Shown here piece by piece: positions 36,574 through 44,531 of a stretch of 64,000 nt of DNA; within the stretch, counting starts at the first letter, position 1, and every line of letters starts with the position of its first letter. Source of the DNA: Serratia quinivorans (GTDB taxonomy: Bacteria; Pseudomonadota; Gammaproteobacteria; Enterobacterales; Enterobacteriaceae). The position numbers were made by a program, and so were the translations under genes. The notes beneath the pieces were generated by a model. The model made no database searches and was not told the origin of the DNA. It saw nothing but the letters and a program-made list of their open reading frames with translations. The DNA lies in assembly GCF_946227985.1 (NCBI RefSeq), contig NZ_CAMKGL010000001.1, positions 496,001 through 560,000 of the forward strand, read 5' to 3'.

Positions 36574-37407
36574 ATGAGTGATACGTCGGAGTCTGGTGCT
36601 GGAGAACTGCGTCGATTGCAGGAGATCGGGGAGTTAAGCAACGATCAATATAAGGGCGACCCCAATTTTATGGCGTCGTTGGCCAGAGGATTGGAGGTGC
36701 TACAGGCTTTCCAACCGCAGTATTCACAAATGTCGGTTTCTGAAATCAGCCAAATTACCGGCATTCCACGTGCGGCGGTGCGTCGCTGCTTGTACACCCT
36801 GCGTGCGTTGGGGTTTGTGCACTGTCCTGACGGCCGCCATTACCGGCTGCTGCCACGCGTGCTGACTATCGGGCACGCCTATCTTTCTTCTTCCGAGCTG
36901 GCGAAAGCGGCGCAGAACTCACTGGATTATCTCAGCAAGCTGCTGAATGAATCCTGCTCGGTGGCGACGCTGGACGGTGACAATATCCTGTATATCGCCC
37001 GCGCTTCCGTGAAGCGTATTATGACTATCGATCTGGGGCGCGGCAGTCGCCTGCCAGCCTACGCGACGTCGATGGGACTGGTTTTGCTCAGCGCACTGGA
37101 TGATGAACAGTTAAACGATTATCTGTCGCGGGTGAGCTTTGAAGCGCTGACAGAGTTCACCGTGACCAACGCCGATCAACTGCGTGAACAGTTGGCTAAA
37201 GTGCGTCGGCAAGGCTACGCCATTAACGATCAGCAATTGGAAATTGGCCTGCGTTCTATCGCGGTGCCGATGCATTCCCGCAAGGGCGGCGTAGTGGCGG
37301 CGATGAACGTGGGGGTCAATGCTTCGCAAATCTCGGCGGCGGAGTTACGTGAGCGGGTGCTGCCACAGCTGCAACGCACGGCAATGGAGCTGGCGCTGCT
37401 GCTGTAA
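36574..37407 (+). CDS. pcaR: IclR-family regulator of the pca genes (PcaR type)
   Basis: Probable activator of pcaIJFD that responds to beta-ketoadipate. 277 residues: winged HTH at about 45-90 (MSVSEISQITGIPRAAVRR) and the IclR effector domain with DGDNILYIARAS and RLPAYATSMGLVLLSA, both typical of PcaR/PobR/PcaU. The divergent placement next to pcaI is the usual arrangement. Confidence 0.88.
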   Translation: MSDTSESGAGELRRLQEIGELSNDQYKGDPNFMASLARGLEVLQAFQPQYSQMSVSEISQITGIPRAAVRRCLYTLRALGFVHCPDGRHYRLLPRVLTIGHAYLSSSELAKAAQNSLDYLSKLLNESCSVATLDGDNILYIARASVKRIMTIDLGRGSRLPAYATSMGLVLLSALDDEQLNDYLSRVSFEALTEFTVTNADQLREQLAKVRRQGYAINDQQLEIGLRSIAVPMHSRKGGVVAAMNVGVNASQISAAELRERVLPQLQRTAMELALLL

Positions 37408-37487
37408 CCGCCTGGGGGTTACAGCAGCAACGTGCACCGGCTGGCCAAGCGATTGAATATTAAAAAACGTGCCTTTTATAATATTCA

Positions 37488-37700
37488 CTAATTTTTTTTC
37501 TCAAAAAAATCAAAGATTTTTAAGGAAAGGGTGACAAAAGCGTAAAAGGTGGCGAGAGTAATAACAAATGCGGATGCGCCAAAGGGGGCGGAGAAACCTA
37601 AAGCAGAAGTCTCGCCCCTGATACCGCTAAGAAAAGGGGCCGTGGCAATGATTGCCAAGAGGATAATTGCGGGTCTAATTATTTCCCTCATTTGTTTCAC
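37488..37700 (-). CDS. Small two-helix membrane protein, paralogue A (bacteriocin-like operon)
   Basis: A 70-residue protein, last gene of an AT-rich operon headed by a double-glycine peptide. Two hydrophobic stretches, about 8-28 and 43-62, end in a lysine-rich cytoplasmic tail. It is a paralogue of the 68-residue protein at 37964: shared pattern LLAI..S.PFLSG, GF.AP.G, ATF..F and K.FDFF. Perhaps immunity or modification function, by position only. Confidence 0.6.
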   Translation of the reverse strand: MKQMREIIRPAIILLAIIATAPFLSGIRGETSALGFSAPFGASAFVITLATFYAFVTLSLKIFDFFEKKN

Positions 37701-37727
37701 TCCATTAATTTATTCACCGTTAAAATC

Positions 37728-37762
37728 AACCGCCCACGCATACTCGCCTATGTGGGGCGGTT
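37728..37762 (-). terminator. Hairpin inside the small-membrane-protein operon
   Basis: Arms AACCGCCC (37728-37735) and GGGCGGTT (37755-37762) with further pairing inside, lying between the second and third membrane-protein genes. A short T-run follows on plus rather than minus, so on minus it is more likely an mRNA-stability or attenuation hairpin. Confidence 0.45.
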
Positions 37763-37766
37763 TTAT

Positions 37767-37967
37767 CTATGCTTTTTTGAAAACCATGCAGATGACTTTA
37801 TATATAAAAATAATAATGGCAAGTGAAAAGAACACGGCAACGATGAGTTTTGATATTTTTTCTGGCGCAGAGTAAAGATAATCAACGCCGATGCCTGCAC
37901 CAGCTAATAAAACAGAGGATAAAATCATCCCAATTAAAACTGATATTGCCCAGTATGTTATTTTCAT
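37767..37967 (-). CDS. Small two-helix membrane protein (bacteriocin-like operon)
   Basis: 66 residues, MKITYWAISVLIGMILSSVL and a second helix before a VFKKA tail. It is not related to its two neighbours. Its start overlaps the stop of the gene before it by four bases, so the two are translationally coupled. Family unknown; a role in immunity or export is a guess from context. Confidence 0.6.
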   Translation of the reverse strand: MKITYWAISVLIGMILSSVLLAGAGIGVDYLYSAPEKISKLIVAVFFSLAIIIFIYKVICMVFKKA

Positions 37968-38170
37968 GCTGAAGACTTTGTAAAAAAATCGAATGCTTTA
38001 AAAAATAAAGAAATGAAAAAAGAGAAAGTGGCAATGATAATGACTAATTGAGACATGCCTGCCGGCGCGGCAAAGCCTGATCCAGGGTTAAGCACACCAA
38101 CACCGCTAAGGAAAGGGCTGCTGGAAACTATAGCTAACAATACAAGTAACGATCTAATTGTCTTTGTCAT
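37964..38170 (-). CDS. Small two-helix membrane protein, paralogue B (bacteriocin-like operon)
   Basis: 68 residues with helices near 7-22 and 40-58 and the segment SPFLSGVGVLNPGSGFAAPA between them. It is the paralogue of the 70-residue protein at the end of the operon. First gene after the peptide precursor, separated from it by a strong hairpin. Function not known. Confidence 0.6.
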   Translation of the reverse strand: MTKTIRSLLVLLAIVSSSPFLSGVGVLNPGSGFAAPAGMSQLVIIIATFSFFISLFFKAFDFFTKSSA

Positions 38171-38190
38171 ATATAACGCGACTCTAATGT

Positions 38191-38220
38191 ATAAGGCGGT
38201 AGTAATAAACTACCGCCTAT
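38191..38220 (-). terminator. Strong hairpin between the peptide gene and membrane-protein genes
   Basis: Arms AGGCGGTAGT (38194-38203) and ACTACCGCCT (38209-38218) with a five-base loop; two further A-T pairs extend the stem. No T-run follows. Such hairpins in bacteriocin operons keep precursor mRNA more abundant than downstream mRNA. Confidence 0.7.
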
Positions 38221-38246
38221 GGTTTCTAGTTTAGATACGACATGAG

Positions 38247-38348
38247 CTACCAATTTCTGTTTCTGCCGCCATTATCCGTACGGTCACCACCGTTATTGCC
38301 ACGGCCACCGGCGATCGAGTCTAGCAAAGCTATATCAATTGTTTTCAT
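38247..38348 (-). CDS. Candidate double-glycine (class II microcin-like) peptide precursor
   Basis: ATG at 38348 follows GGAG and encodes 33 residues. The first 15, MKTIDIALLDSIAGG, match the leader type of colicin V (MRTLTLNELDSVSGG): basic start, LDS, and a Gly-Gly cleavage site. The 18-residue core is made almost only of Gly, Asn, Arg and Asp, with one Thr and a single terminal Trp, and has no cysteine. Processing by a C39-peptidase ABC exporter would be expected, but none lies in the window. The annotation as microcin is inference. Confidence 0.6.
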   Translation of the reverse strand: MKTIDIALLDSIAGGRGNNGGDRTDNGGRNRNW

Positions 38349-38574
38349 TATCAACTCCATTTGAATGTGTAATTTATTTTTATATGCACTTTTGAAAGGG
38401 ACGGTTAACTTTTAGCTCACAACTATTTTTATATCAAGAGTTATTTTACTCGGATGGTGATAGGTTTTAATTAATTAGTGATTGCACTAAGTTGTATAGT
38501 TAAATGGTTTTATTAAACATGATCGATATAAATATTACATTTAAATCCGAGCGGCATTGCCGCCCGGGGGATAA

Positions 38575-39792
38575 TCAACCGGCTAAATCAAATGGGTTGT
38601 CAATGGATTTGGCCGGTGGGGTAAACCAGCGTGCGCCTTCGCTTGTGACGTAAAAATGATCTTCAAGGCGGATACCAAACTCACCCGGCAGGCACAGCAT
38701 GGGTTCGATGCTGGCGCACATGCCGATATCGAGCGGTTGCTGCTGTTTACGGATCAGATACGGAGCTTCATGAATATCCAGCCCGATACCGTGCCCGGTG
38801 CGATGCGGCAGCCCCGGCAGCTGATAGTCCGGCCCAAAGCCATAAGAGACCAGCACATCGCGCGCCGCATCATCCACTTTATGGCAGGGTACACCGGGCG
38901 CGATAACGGCAAAAGCGGCGGCCTGCGCCTCATGCTCCGCCTGCCAGGCGAAGCGTTGCCGTTCGTTGGCTTCGCCATACACATAGGTACGGGTGATATC
39001 GGATAGGTAACCCTTATAGCGACAACCAGTATCGAGCAGCACAATATCGTTGTTTTGCAGCGGGTGGGGTTGCTTCACACCATGGGGAAACGCGCTATCG
39101 GATCCGAACAGTGCAATACAGAAGTATGAGCCGCTGGTGCCCATTTTACGGTGGGCTTTATCGACAAAGTCGATCAGTTCGTTAGCGGTGATGCCAGGGC
39201 GCAATATACTGGCGGCTGCCTGCTGCACCCGCAGAGTAATATTATTGGCGGTTTGCATCAGCGCGATTTCCGTCGCCGATTTACGGCTGCGGCAGTGGCC
39301 GGTGATCGGCTGGGCACTGATTAGCTTGATATCGCCGGCATATTGTTGCAGGCCGAGGAACAGGGTGACCGAAGCCGTTTCGCAAATTGCCACCTGGCCC
39401 GCACCCGTCAGCCCGCGAGAGGCCAGTACCCCGAAGAACAACCGGTAGGGATCTTCTTCTTCATGCCAGCTAAAAATTTCTGCTTCTATCACCTGTGCGT
39501 CTTTTAAGGTGCCAATCTCAAACCAGGGGGCAATATACGCGATTTCGCCTTCGGCCGGGATCACCGCGCCGACCATGCGTTCGCTCGCCGACCATTGAGT
39601 ACCGGTAAAATAGCGCAGGTTACTGCCGGCGTTGACATAGCAGGCGTTGATACCGTTTTCGCGCATCAGGCGCTGTGCATGCTGAATGCGTTGCCGATAC
39701 TCATCGGCGGCGATTTCAGGCGGATGGTTCGTTAACGGTTGCAGCTGTTCCAGGGCCTGTTGCGCCGTGCAACCGCCAATGCCTATAGCCAT
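38575..39792 (-). CDS. M24-family metallopeptidase (Xaa-Pro aminopeptidase/creatinase-like)
   Basis: A 405-residue pita-bread-fold hydrolase with an N-terminal creatinase-like domain. All metal ligands are visible: two aspartates in DTGCRYKGYLSDITRTY, histidine in GHGIGLDIHEAP, and two glutamates in IEPMLCLPG and RLEDHFYV. The substrate may be an X-Pro peptide or an amidohydrolase substrate as in DoeA. Start MAIGIGGCT follows GAGGAG. It precedes the peptide operon on the same strand with a 226-base gap, so it is probably a separate unit. Confidence 0.85.
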   Translation of the reverse strand: MAIGIGGCTAQQALEQLQPLTNHPPEIAADEYRQRIQHAQRLMRENGINACYVNAGSNLRYFTGTQWSASERMVGAVIPAEGEIAYIAPWFEIGTLKDAQVIEAEIFSWHEEEDPYRLFFGVLASRGLTGAGQVAICETASVTLFLGLQQYAGDIKLISAQPITGHCRSRKSATEIALMQTANNITLRVQQAAASILRPGITANELIDFVDKAHRKMGTSGSYFCIALFGSDSAFPHGVKQPHPLQNNDIVLLDTGCRYKGYLSDITRTYVYGEANERQRFAWQAEHEAQAAAFAVIAPGVPCHKVDDAARDVLVSYGFGPDYQLPGLPHRTGHGIGLDIHEAPYLIRKQQQPLDIGMCASIEPMLCLPGEFGIRLEDHFYVTSEGARWFTPPAKSIDNPFDLAG

Positions 39793-40052
39793 GCTTTTCT
39801 CCTCGCGTAGTGTCAAATGTCAGGGCCGAGGCTCCTGCGTACTAAACCTTCATCATAGGTAAACCACAGCAACAAAACTTGGCTTTATTAGATAAGAAAG
39901 TTGTCGATTACGGCACAGTTTCTTGCTTTGGCATTCTAATGCGCCAGAGTGCCAACAAATTTTGCTGAAAATGGTGAGTTTAACGAAATAAAAATTATAT
40001 TCGGTCATTATTTTATCGCTAACTGGCTATATTATCTAAATAATGCAATAAC

Positions 40053-40067
40053 GCATCAATGTGATGC
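40053..40067. promoter_or_regulatory. Perfect inverted repeat GCATCA-ATG-TGATGC
   Basis: Six-base arms around three bases, about 260 bases upstream of the MFS gene. Size and symmetry fit a dimeric repressor or activator site. No regulator gene lies in the cluster, so the protein is unknown. Confidence 0.45.
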
Positions 40068-40079
40068 AAAAATGCTCTT

Positions 40080-40095
40080 GCTAATATCCATTAGC
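40080..40095. promoter_or_regulatory. Perfect inverted repeat GCTAAT-ATCC-ATTAGC
   Basis: Six-base arms around four bases, 12 bases after the other repeat. Distinct sequence, so possibly a second factor. Confidence 0.4.
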
Positions 40096-40325
40096 GTTGC
40101 TAATTCTTAATGCCCATCGTATTAAATAAATTTATAAACTTTGGGGGCATATTTAGCATGGCTAAATTTAATTTCGGGGGCGTGCTTTCACTCCCTCGGA
40201 ACATTGTATGTAAATAATTAAATCATTATCTCTATTGTGCGCACTTAATCTAATAGGTGGGTGGATGTATTCTAACGAATATATTTAATTGCCTGGGTAT
40301 AAGCGATATTTTAACGAGAGTCCTT

Positions 40326-41552
40326 ATGGAAACAAATGCCGTTGAGTCTACATTCAGTTTTGGCTCCTATACCCGATTACTGTCCGGCCCCGGCCATGCT
40401 GCGCTTTCGTTGTTTGGTTTATTGCTGCGCTTTCCCGTGGCGATGCGATCTATCAGCTGCATTATGCTGCTTTCTGCCACGACCAATTCGCTGTGGATTG
40501 CAGGTACCGTCGCCGGAACCTTAATGATTACCCAGGCTTTGGCCAGCCCGATACTGGGGGGCTTTGCTGATCGAGTCAGCCAGCGAAAAGTGCTTGTTGT
40601 CACCAGTTGCTGTCACGTGATCGCCATCGCTTTGCTGATTGCCCTGGTGTTTTTTGATGCCCATTTATGGCTAATTATGGCCGCCGCTATTGGTATTGGG
40701 TGCTCATCCGTACCGGTTGATGGCTTTATTCGTACCCGATGGGCGGCAATGGTCACCGATGAGGCTTTGCGAACCGCCTATGCTTTAGAAACCGTACTCG
40801 ACGAGATTATTTTCTTGTTGGGCCCGTTGGTCGCCATTGTGTTAGCCACGGTATTGCACCCCGCTGCGGGGTTGGTTTTATGTGCCGTATTCACCTTCAG
40901 TGGGTCGATGGCGCTGGTGCTGCATCGGCGTTCAGAGCCGGTTATTGTGCAGAAGGTCGACGAAAAAAACCGCAGGGCCATTAGCATGATTTGGGTACGT
41001 AGCCTGATGGTTTCCTATGCGGCGGTGGGGATATTCCTTGGCTCGATCGATGTAATGATGATCGCCTTTGCCAAAGAGGTGGGCAATCCCACTCTCGCCG
41101 GAGTGCTGTTGTCTATCTGTGCCGGGGGCAGCCTGGTCGGGGGGCTCTGCTATGGTGCGATGAACTGGTCTATACCGCAGCCACGGCTGCTGTTGCTTAC
41201 TTCCGCCACGCTTTGCGCAGGTACCGTTCCCCTGGTTTTCACCAGTTCCCCACTGGTTATGGGTTTGTCTGCGTTTATCGCCGGTTTATCGGTAGCACCG
41301 TTATTAATCACCTGCAGCAACCTGCTGGAATCGTTAACGCCTAAAGGCTGTTTATCCGAAGGGTTTTCCTGGCTTTCAAGCGCCGGGTGGCTGGGTTTTT
41401 CCTTCGGTGTCTCGGTCGGCGGGCAACTTTCAGATCAAACAGGGGCTGCCCAGGTCGCCTGGATCGCTCTGGCCGCCGGCATGCTCGCCTTATTAGCCAG
41501 TCTGTTCAGCCAATCGCTACTCAGTAAGAAATCAATGCCAAGCCCCATTTAA
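40326..41552 (+). CDS. MFS transporter, probable product exporter of the cluster
   Basis: A 408-residue major facilitator with about twelve helices. The central cytoplasmic loop is HRRSEPVIVQKVDEKNRR and the loop between helices 2 and 3 reads GGFADRVSQRKVL, the MFS signature of drug-efflux type. Placed first in the biosynthetic operon, it probably exports the product and gives self-resistance. The start METNAVEST is preferred because the 23 extra residues of the longer frame are unlike a transporter; the ribosome site is weak. Confidence 0.8.
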   Translation: METNAVESTFSFGSYTRLLSGPGHAALSLFGLLLRFPVAMRSISCIMLLSATTNSLWIAGTVAGTLMITQALASPILGGFADRVSQRKVLVVTSCCHVIAIALLIALVFFDAHLWLIMAAAIGIGCSSVPVDGFIRTRWAAMVTDEALRTAYALETVLDEIIFLLGPLVAIVLATVLHPAAGLVLCAVFTFSGSMALVLHRRSEPVIVQKVDEKNRRAISMIWVRSLMVSYAAVGIFLGSIDVMMIAFAKEVGNPTLAGVLLSICAGGSLVGGLCYGAMNWSIPQPRLLLLTSATLCAGTVPLVFTSSPLVMGLSAFIAGLSVAPLLITCSNLLESLTPKGCLSEGFSWLSSAGWLGFSFGVSVGGQLSDQTGAAQVAWIALAAGMLALLASLFSQSLLSKKSMPSPI

Positions 41553-41596
41553 GCGGGTTCTTTCACTCTTATTACCGAGACAGGAAAACGGCCATC

Positions 41597-42451
41597 GTGA
41601 ACCAGTTAACCACGGGTATGCCCGTTCCACGTATTAGCTTTAATGAATTTGTCGCTATGGGAGTGGAGGCTATTTTCCGAGCCGACGTTCCTGTGATTAT
41701 TACTGATTTACCGCTTGATACCAGCAATAGCGCTAATGACCTTATTGCTCAACGGTTAGGTGATGACAATGTCACCTTATTCCGGGAAGCGAGTAATAAG
41801 GAAAATACCGAGCGATGGCAGACCACGAAAATTCAACTTCGTGGCTTTTTGGAAAATGAAGAATACCAGCGAGACAACAGCACCTGGTACCGCGTGGTTT
41901 CCAATATTATGCACCGGCCAGAAGACATCAATACTCTTCTCGGCTTTGATGCGTTTTCGCTACTGGCTTCTCGTCGTGGTCTGAATGCGGCCAATTTATG
42001 GATAAGTTACCACGGTGTATTTACCCAAAGTCACTTCGATGAACTCGAGAACTTTAATATCGCCCTGCAGGGAAGAAAACGATTCATCCTTTACCCACCC
42101 GGCCGCCGCGATTATTACCCGCGCTCTATCCTAAAGGGATTTGGCGACAAATCGCAGGCCTTCGATTTTAACAATATTGACCCACAGCGTTTTCCGCGGC
42201 TGGCAGCGAAATCCCCGCAGCGCCGCGATTTTATTCTGGAGCCCGGTGAAATGCTGTATTTGCCGCTGGGCTGGTGGCATCAGGCCGAGTCGTTAGACGA
42301 CCTGAATATCAACGTTAACTTTTGGCTGTGGGATCTGAAAATCCTGCGCAGGCCTTATGTTTTGTATTCCGCGCTCTACACGGCGGCCTACCGTAAGTTC
42401 AAAGGCATTTATAACTATCAACCCGAACCTGCCAAGAAGGAAGGAATTTGA
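41597..42451 (+). CDS. Cupin-like (JmjC-type) Fe(II)/2-oxoglutarate oxygenase
   Basis: A 284-residue cupin_8/JmjC protein. The HxD iron motif is in TQSHFDELENFNIALQGRK and the distal histidine in LPLGWWHQAESLDD; RKRFILYPP is typical of the family. Members hydroxylate side chains of peptides or amino acids. In this cluster it may hydroxylate an intermediate or a carrier. It starts 44 bases after the transporter and its TGA overlaps the next ATG by one base. Confidence 0.8.
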   Translation: MNQLTTGMPVPRISFNEFVAMGVEAIFRADVPVIITDLPLDTSNSANDLIAQRLGDDNVTLFREASNKENTERWQTTKIQLRGFLENEEYQRDNSTWYRVVSNIMHRPEDINTLLGFDAFSLLASRRGLNAANLWISYHGVFTQSHFDELENFNIALQGRKRFILYPPGRRDYYPRSILKGFGDKSQAFDFNNIDPQRFPRLAAKSPQRRDFILEPGEMLYLPLGWWHQAESLDDLNINVNFWLWDLKILRRPYVLYSALYTAAYRKFKGIYNYQPEPAKKEGI

Positions 42452-43674
42452 TGACCAGCCGCAAGAAGATCACGCCAACCAACCACTATCGCAACAACGA
42501 CAAAGCTATCGGTATTGGTAATCCCTTCTGGGATATGTCAGAGCAGAACGGACTCGCAGGGATCGTCGCCGGGCTTGAAAACGATTTGCTGTCCACCCCG
42601 GGTGGCCATCAATTTGTCAATTTTAGCTGCTGTTCTTACCTGAATCTGGACTCCCATCCCAAGGTGATAGAAGGGGCTATCGACGCGGTACGTCGCTACG
42701 GCGTGCTGGATCACTGCATCGCCCGTAGCCGGGTCCAGCTCCCGGTGCTCAAAGAGCTGGAGGAATCGCTCGGTGAACTGTTCCAGGCCGATGTTCTCAG
42801 TGGCGTGTCAGCCAGCAGCATCAGTGGGGGGCTGCTGCCGCTGATCGCCTCCGGGCATTTGGGCAACGGTGTTCGGCCGTTAATGATTTTCGATAAACAT
42901 GCTCATGTGTCGTTGGCGGCGGCAAAACCCGCCTGTGCCGATGAAACCGAGGTCGTCACCTGCAATTACCACGATCTGGAGTTCATCAAGGACTGCTGCA
43001 AGAAATACCAGCGGGTCTGCTACGTGGTTGACGGCAGCGACAGCCTGGGCGGCTATGCGCCGGTTAAAGAGTTGGCCGAACTGCAGGACAAATACGGCCT
43101 GATGGTGTTCTACGACGATTCACATTCTATTTCCGCCTATGGCGAACGTGGGATTGGTTACGTTCGCTCACACAGCCCGGCGCTGAATGAGAACACCGTT
43201 ATGGTGGTCACGCTCAACAAGGCTTTCGGCACCAGCGGGGCGGCGATACTGCTCAACGGCTATTCACAGCCGATGTTGCGCCTGGTCGAGCGCTTTGGCG
43301 GTGGGCTTAACTATTCGCAAAATCTGAACACGGCGGCCATCGGTGCCAGCCTGGCCTCTGCCGACATTCACCGCACGGCAGAGTTACCGATGCTGCAAAA
43401 GAAGCTGTACGACAACATTGCGCTGTTCGATTCCCTGATCCCGACCGAGCAGAGCGGCAACGCCTACCCGATCCGATTGGTGCCAATGAGCGATGAGACG
43501 GTGATCAGCGAAGGGCGTCAGGTGATTGAAGCCGGTTTTTATGTCTCACCGGTGTTCTTCCCGATCGTCGCCAAAGGCACTGCCGGCCTGCGGGTCATGA
43601 TGCGTGCCGGGCAAACAGAAGATCAAATTCGCCGTTTGTGCAAGATACTGGCTGAAGTAAGGGCTCCCCAATGA
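42451..43674 (+). CDS. Alpha-oxoamine synthase (BioF/KBL/SPT/CqsA family)
   Basis: A 407-residue PLP enzyme that condenses an amino acid with an acyl-CoA and releases CO2, giving an aminoketone. Family blocks: NFSCCSYLNLDSHPKV near residue 50, the HAHVSLAAA and YDDSHSISAYGERG regions, and the PLP lysine in VTLNKAFGTSGA. It is not obviously BioF, HemA or Kbl, and the cluster context suggests a secondary-metabolite enzyme. AAGGAAGG precedes ATG at 42451. The next gene overlaps by four bases. Confidence 0.85.
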   Translation: MTSRKKITPTNHYRNNDKAIGIGNPFWDMSEQNGLAGIVAGLENDLLSTPGGHQFVNFSCCSYLNLDSHPKVIEGAIDAVRRYGVLDHCIARSRVQLPVLKELEESLGELFQADVLSGVSASSISGGLLPLIASGHLGNGVRPLMIFDKHAHVSLAAAKPACADETEVVTCNYHDLEFIKDCCKKYQRVCYVVDGSDSLGGYAPVKELAELQDKYGLMVFYDDSHSISAYGERGIGYVRSHSPALNENTVMVVTLNKAFGTSGAAILLNGYSQPMLRLVERFGGGLNYSQNLNTAAIGASLASADIHRTAELPMLQKKLYDNIALFDSLIPTEQSGNAYPIRLVPMSDETVISEGRQVIEAGFYVSPVFFPIVAKGTAGLRVMMRAGQTEDQIRRLCKILAEVRAPQ

Positions 43675-44531
43675 CGGATAACACACGCGCCATTCCGCGC
43701 AGCATTCTGTATACGCCTGCCTTGTCGCTCAACCGGGTAGTCAAGGCGCTGACTTATGACGCTGATGTCCACCTGATCGATCTGGAAGACTCGGTTCCCG
43801 GTCCGTCGAAAGCAGAAGGGCGCATTATCTGCCGTACCGCGCTTGATAATGCCCCGCCGTCGGCAAATATTGCCGTGCGCATCAACGCGCTGGGTACGGT
43901 TGATGCGCTGCATGACCTGGTGATGCTTTGTGGCGGCACCGCGCCCGGGTTTATCGTCATGTCGATGGTCAGGTCACCTGCCGAGGTGGTTTTTCTGCGT
44001 GAGACTTTTGCTTCTGCGGGCAAGCACCCGGAGATTTACCTGACGATAGAGACCGTTGAAGCCATTACCGATCTCGATGATGTCGCGGCCGTAGCCGATG
44101 GCCTGATTTTTGGCTCTGCGGATTTGGCGGCCACGTTGGGCGTACCCATCACCTGGTCGGGGATGCTGGCGGCACGTCAGGCGATGGTTCTGGCCAGTGC
44201 CAGACACGGCATTGGTTGCATTGATACCGCCAACTATCGTCTTTCTGAACCCGAGGTGCTGGCTAACGAAATCCAGAACATCAGGGATCTGGGCTTCCAC
44301 GGTAAAGCGACCGTTCACCCCAGTGAACTTGAGCCTATCAATTCAGCGTTACGGCCAAACGAAGACGCGTTATTGGCGGCGCGCCGCATCACCGAGGCGG
44401 TCAAGGCTGCGCAAGGGGGCATTGCCTTGCTCGATGGTCATATGGTGGGGCCACCTTTCGCCCGTATGGCCCATACCACCCTGGGATTAGGCCAGGCCTG
44501 GGCTGCGCGTTTTAACAGGAGCAACTCATGA
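43671..44531 (+). CDS. HpcH/HpaI aldolase/citrate lyase (CitE) family protein
   Basis: A 286-residue TIM-barrel lyase. The Mg2+ ligands are visible: LIDLEDSVPGPSKAEGR with its acidic pair, the arginine in AVRINALG and the ETVEAITDLDD glutamate. Relatives cleave or form malyl-CoA, citramalyl-CoA or beta-methylmalyl-CoA. Paired with the MaoC gene at the cluster end it could make and dehydrate a methylmalyl-type CoA ester to mesaconyl-CoA. That pairing is inference. Confidence 0.8.
   Translation: MTDNTRAIPRSILYTPALSLNRVVKALTYDADVHLIDLEDSVPGPSKAEGRIICRTALDNAPPSANIAVRINALGTVDALHDLVMLCGGTAPGFIVMSMVRSPAEVVFLRETFASAGKHPEIYLTIETVEAITDLDDVAAVADGLIFGSADLAATLGVPITWSGMLAARQAMVLASARHGIGCIDTANYRLSEPEVLANEIQNIRDLGFHGKATVHPSELEPINSALRPNEDALLAARRITEAVKAAQGGIALLDGHMVGPPFARMAHTTLGLGQAWAARFNRSNS

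Larger units (their letters stand above)
39793..40325. promoter_or_regulatory. AT-rich control region of the biosynthetic cluster
   Basis: A 533-base region, markedly AT-rich, with no credible gene. It must hold the promoter of the eight-gene cluster and that of the M24 peptidase. Two perfect inverted repeats are listed separately. A 19-codon frame at 40159 (MAKFNFGGV...) could be a leader but has a poor ribosome site. Confidence 0.5.

Noticed and set aside
40159-40218. 19-codon frame MAKFNFGGV... before the biosynthetic operon
   Set aside because: The GGGGGC ribosome site is too far from ATG and the peptide has no leader-type codon run; kept only as a remark in the control-region entry.
37410-40325. 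Idea that the AT-rich stretch is a genomic island or prophage remnant
   Set aside because: No integrase, tRNA or flanking direct repeats were seen; AT-richness alone is not enough.
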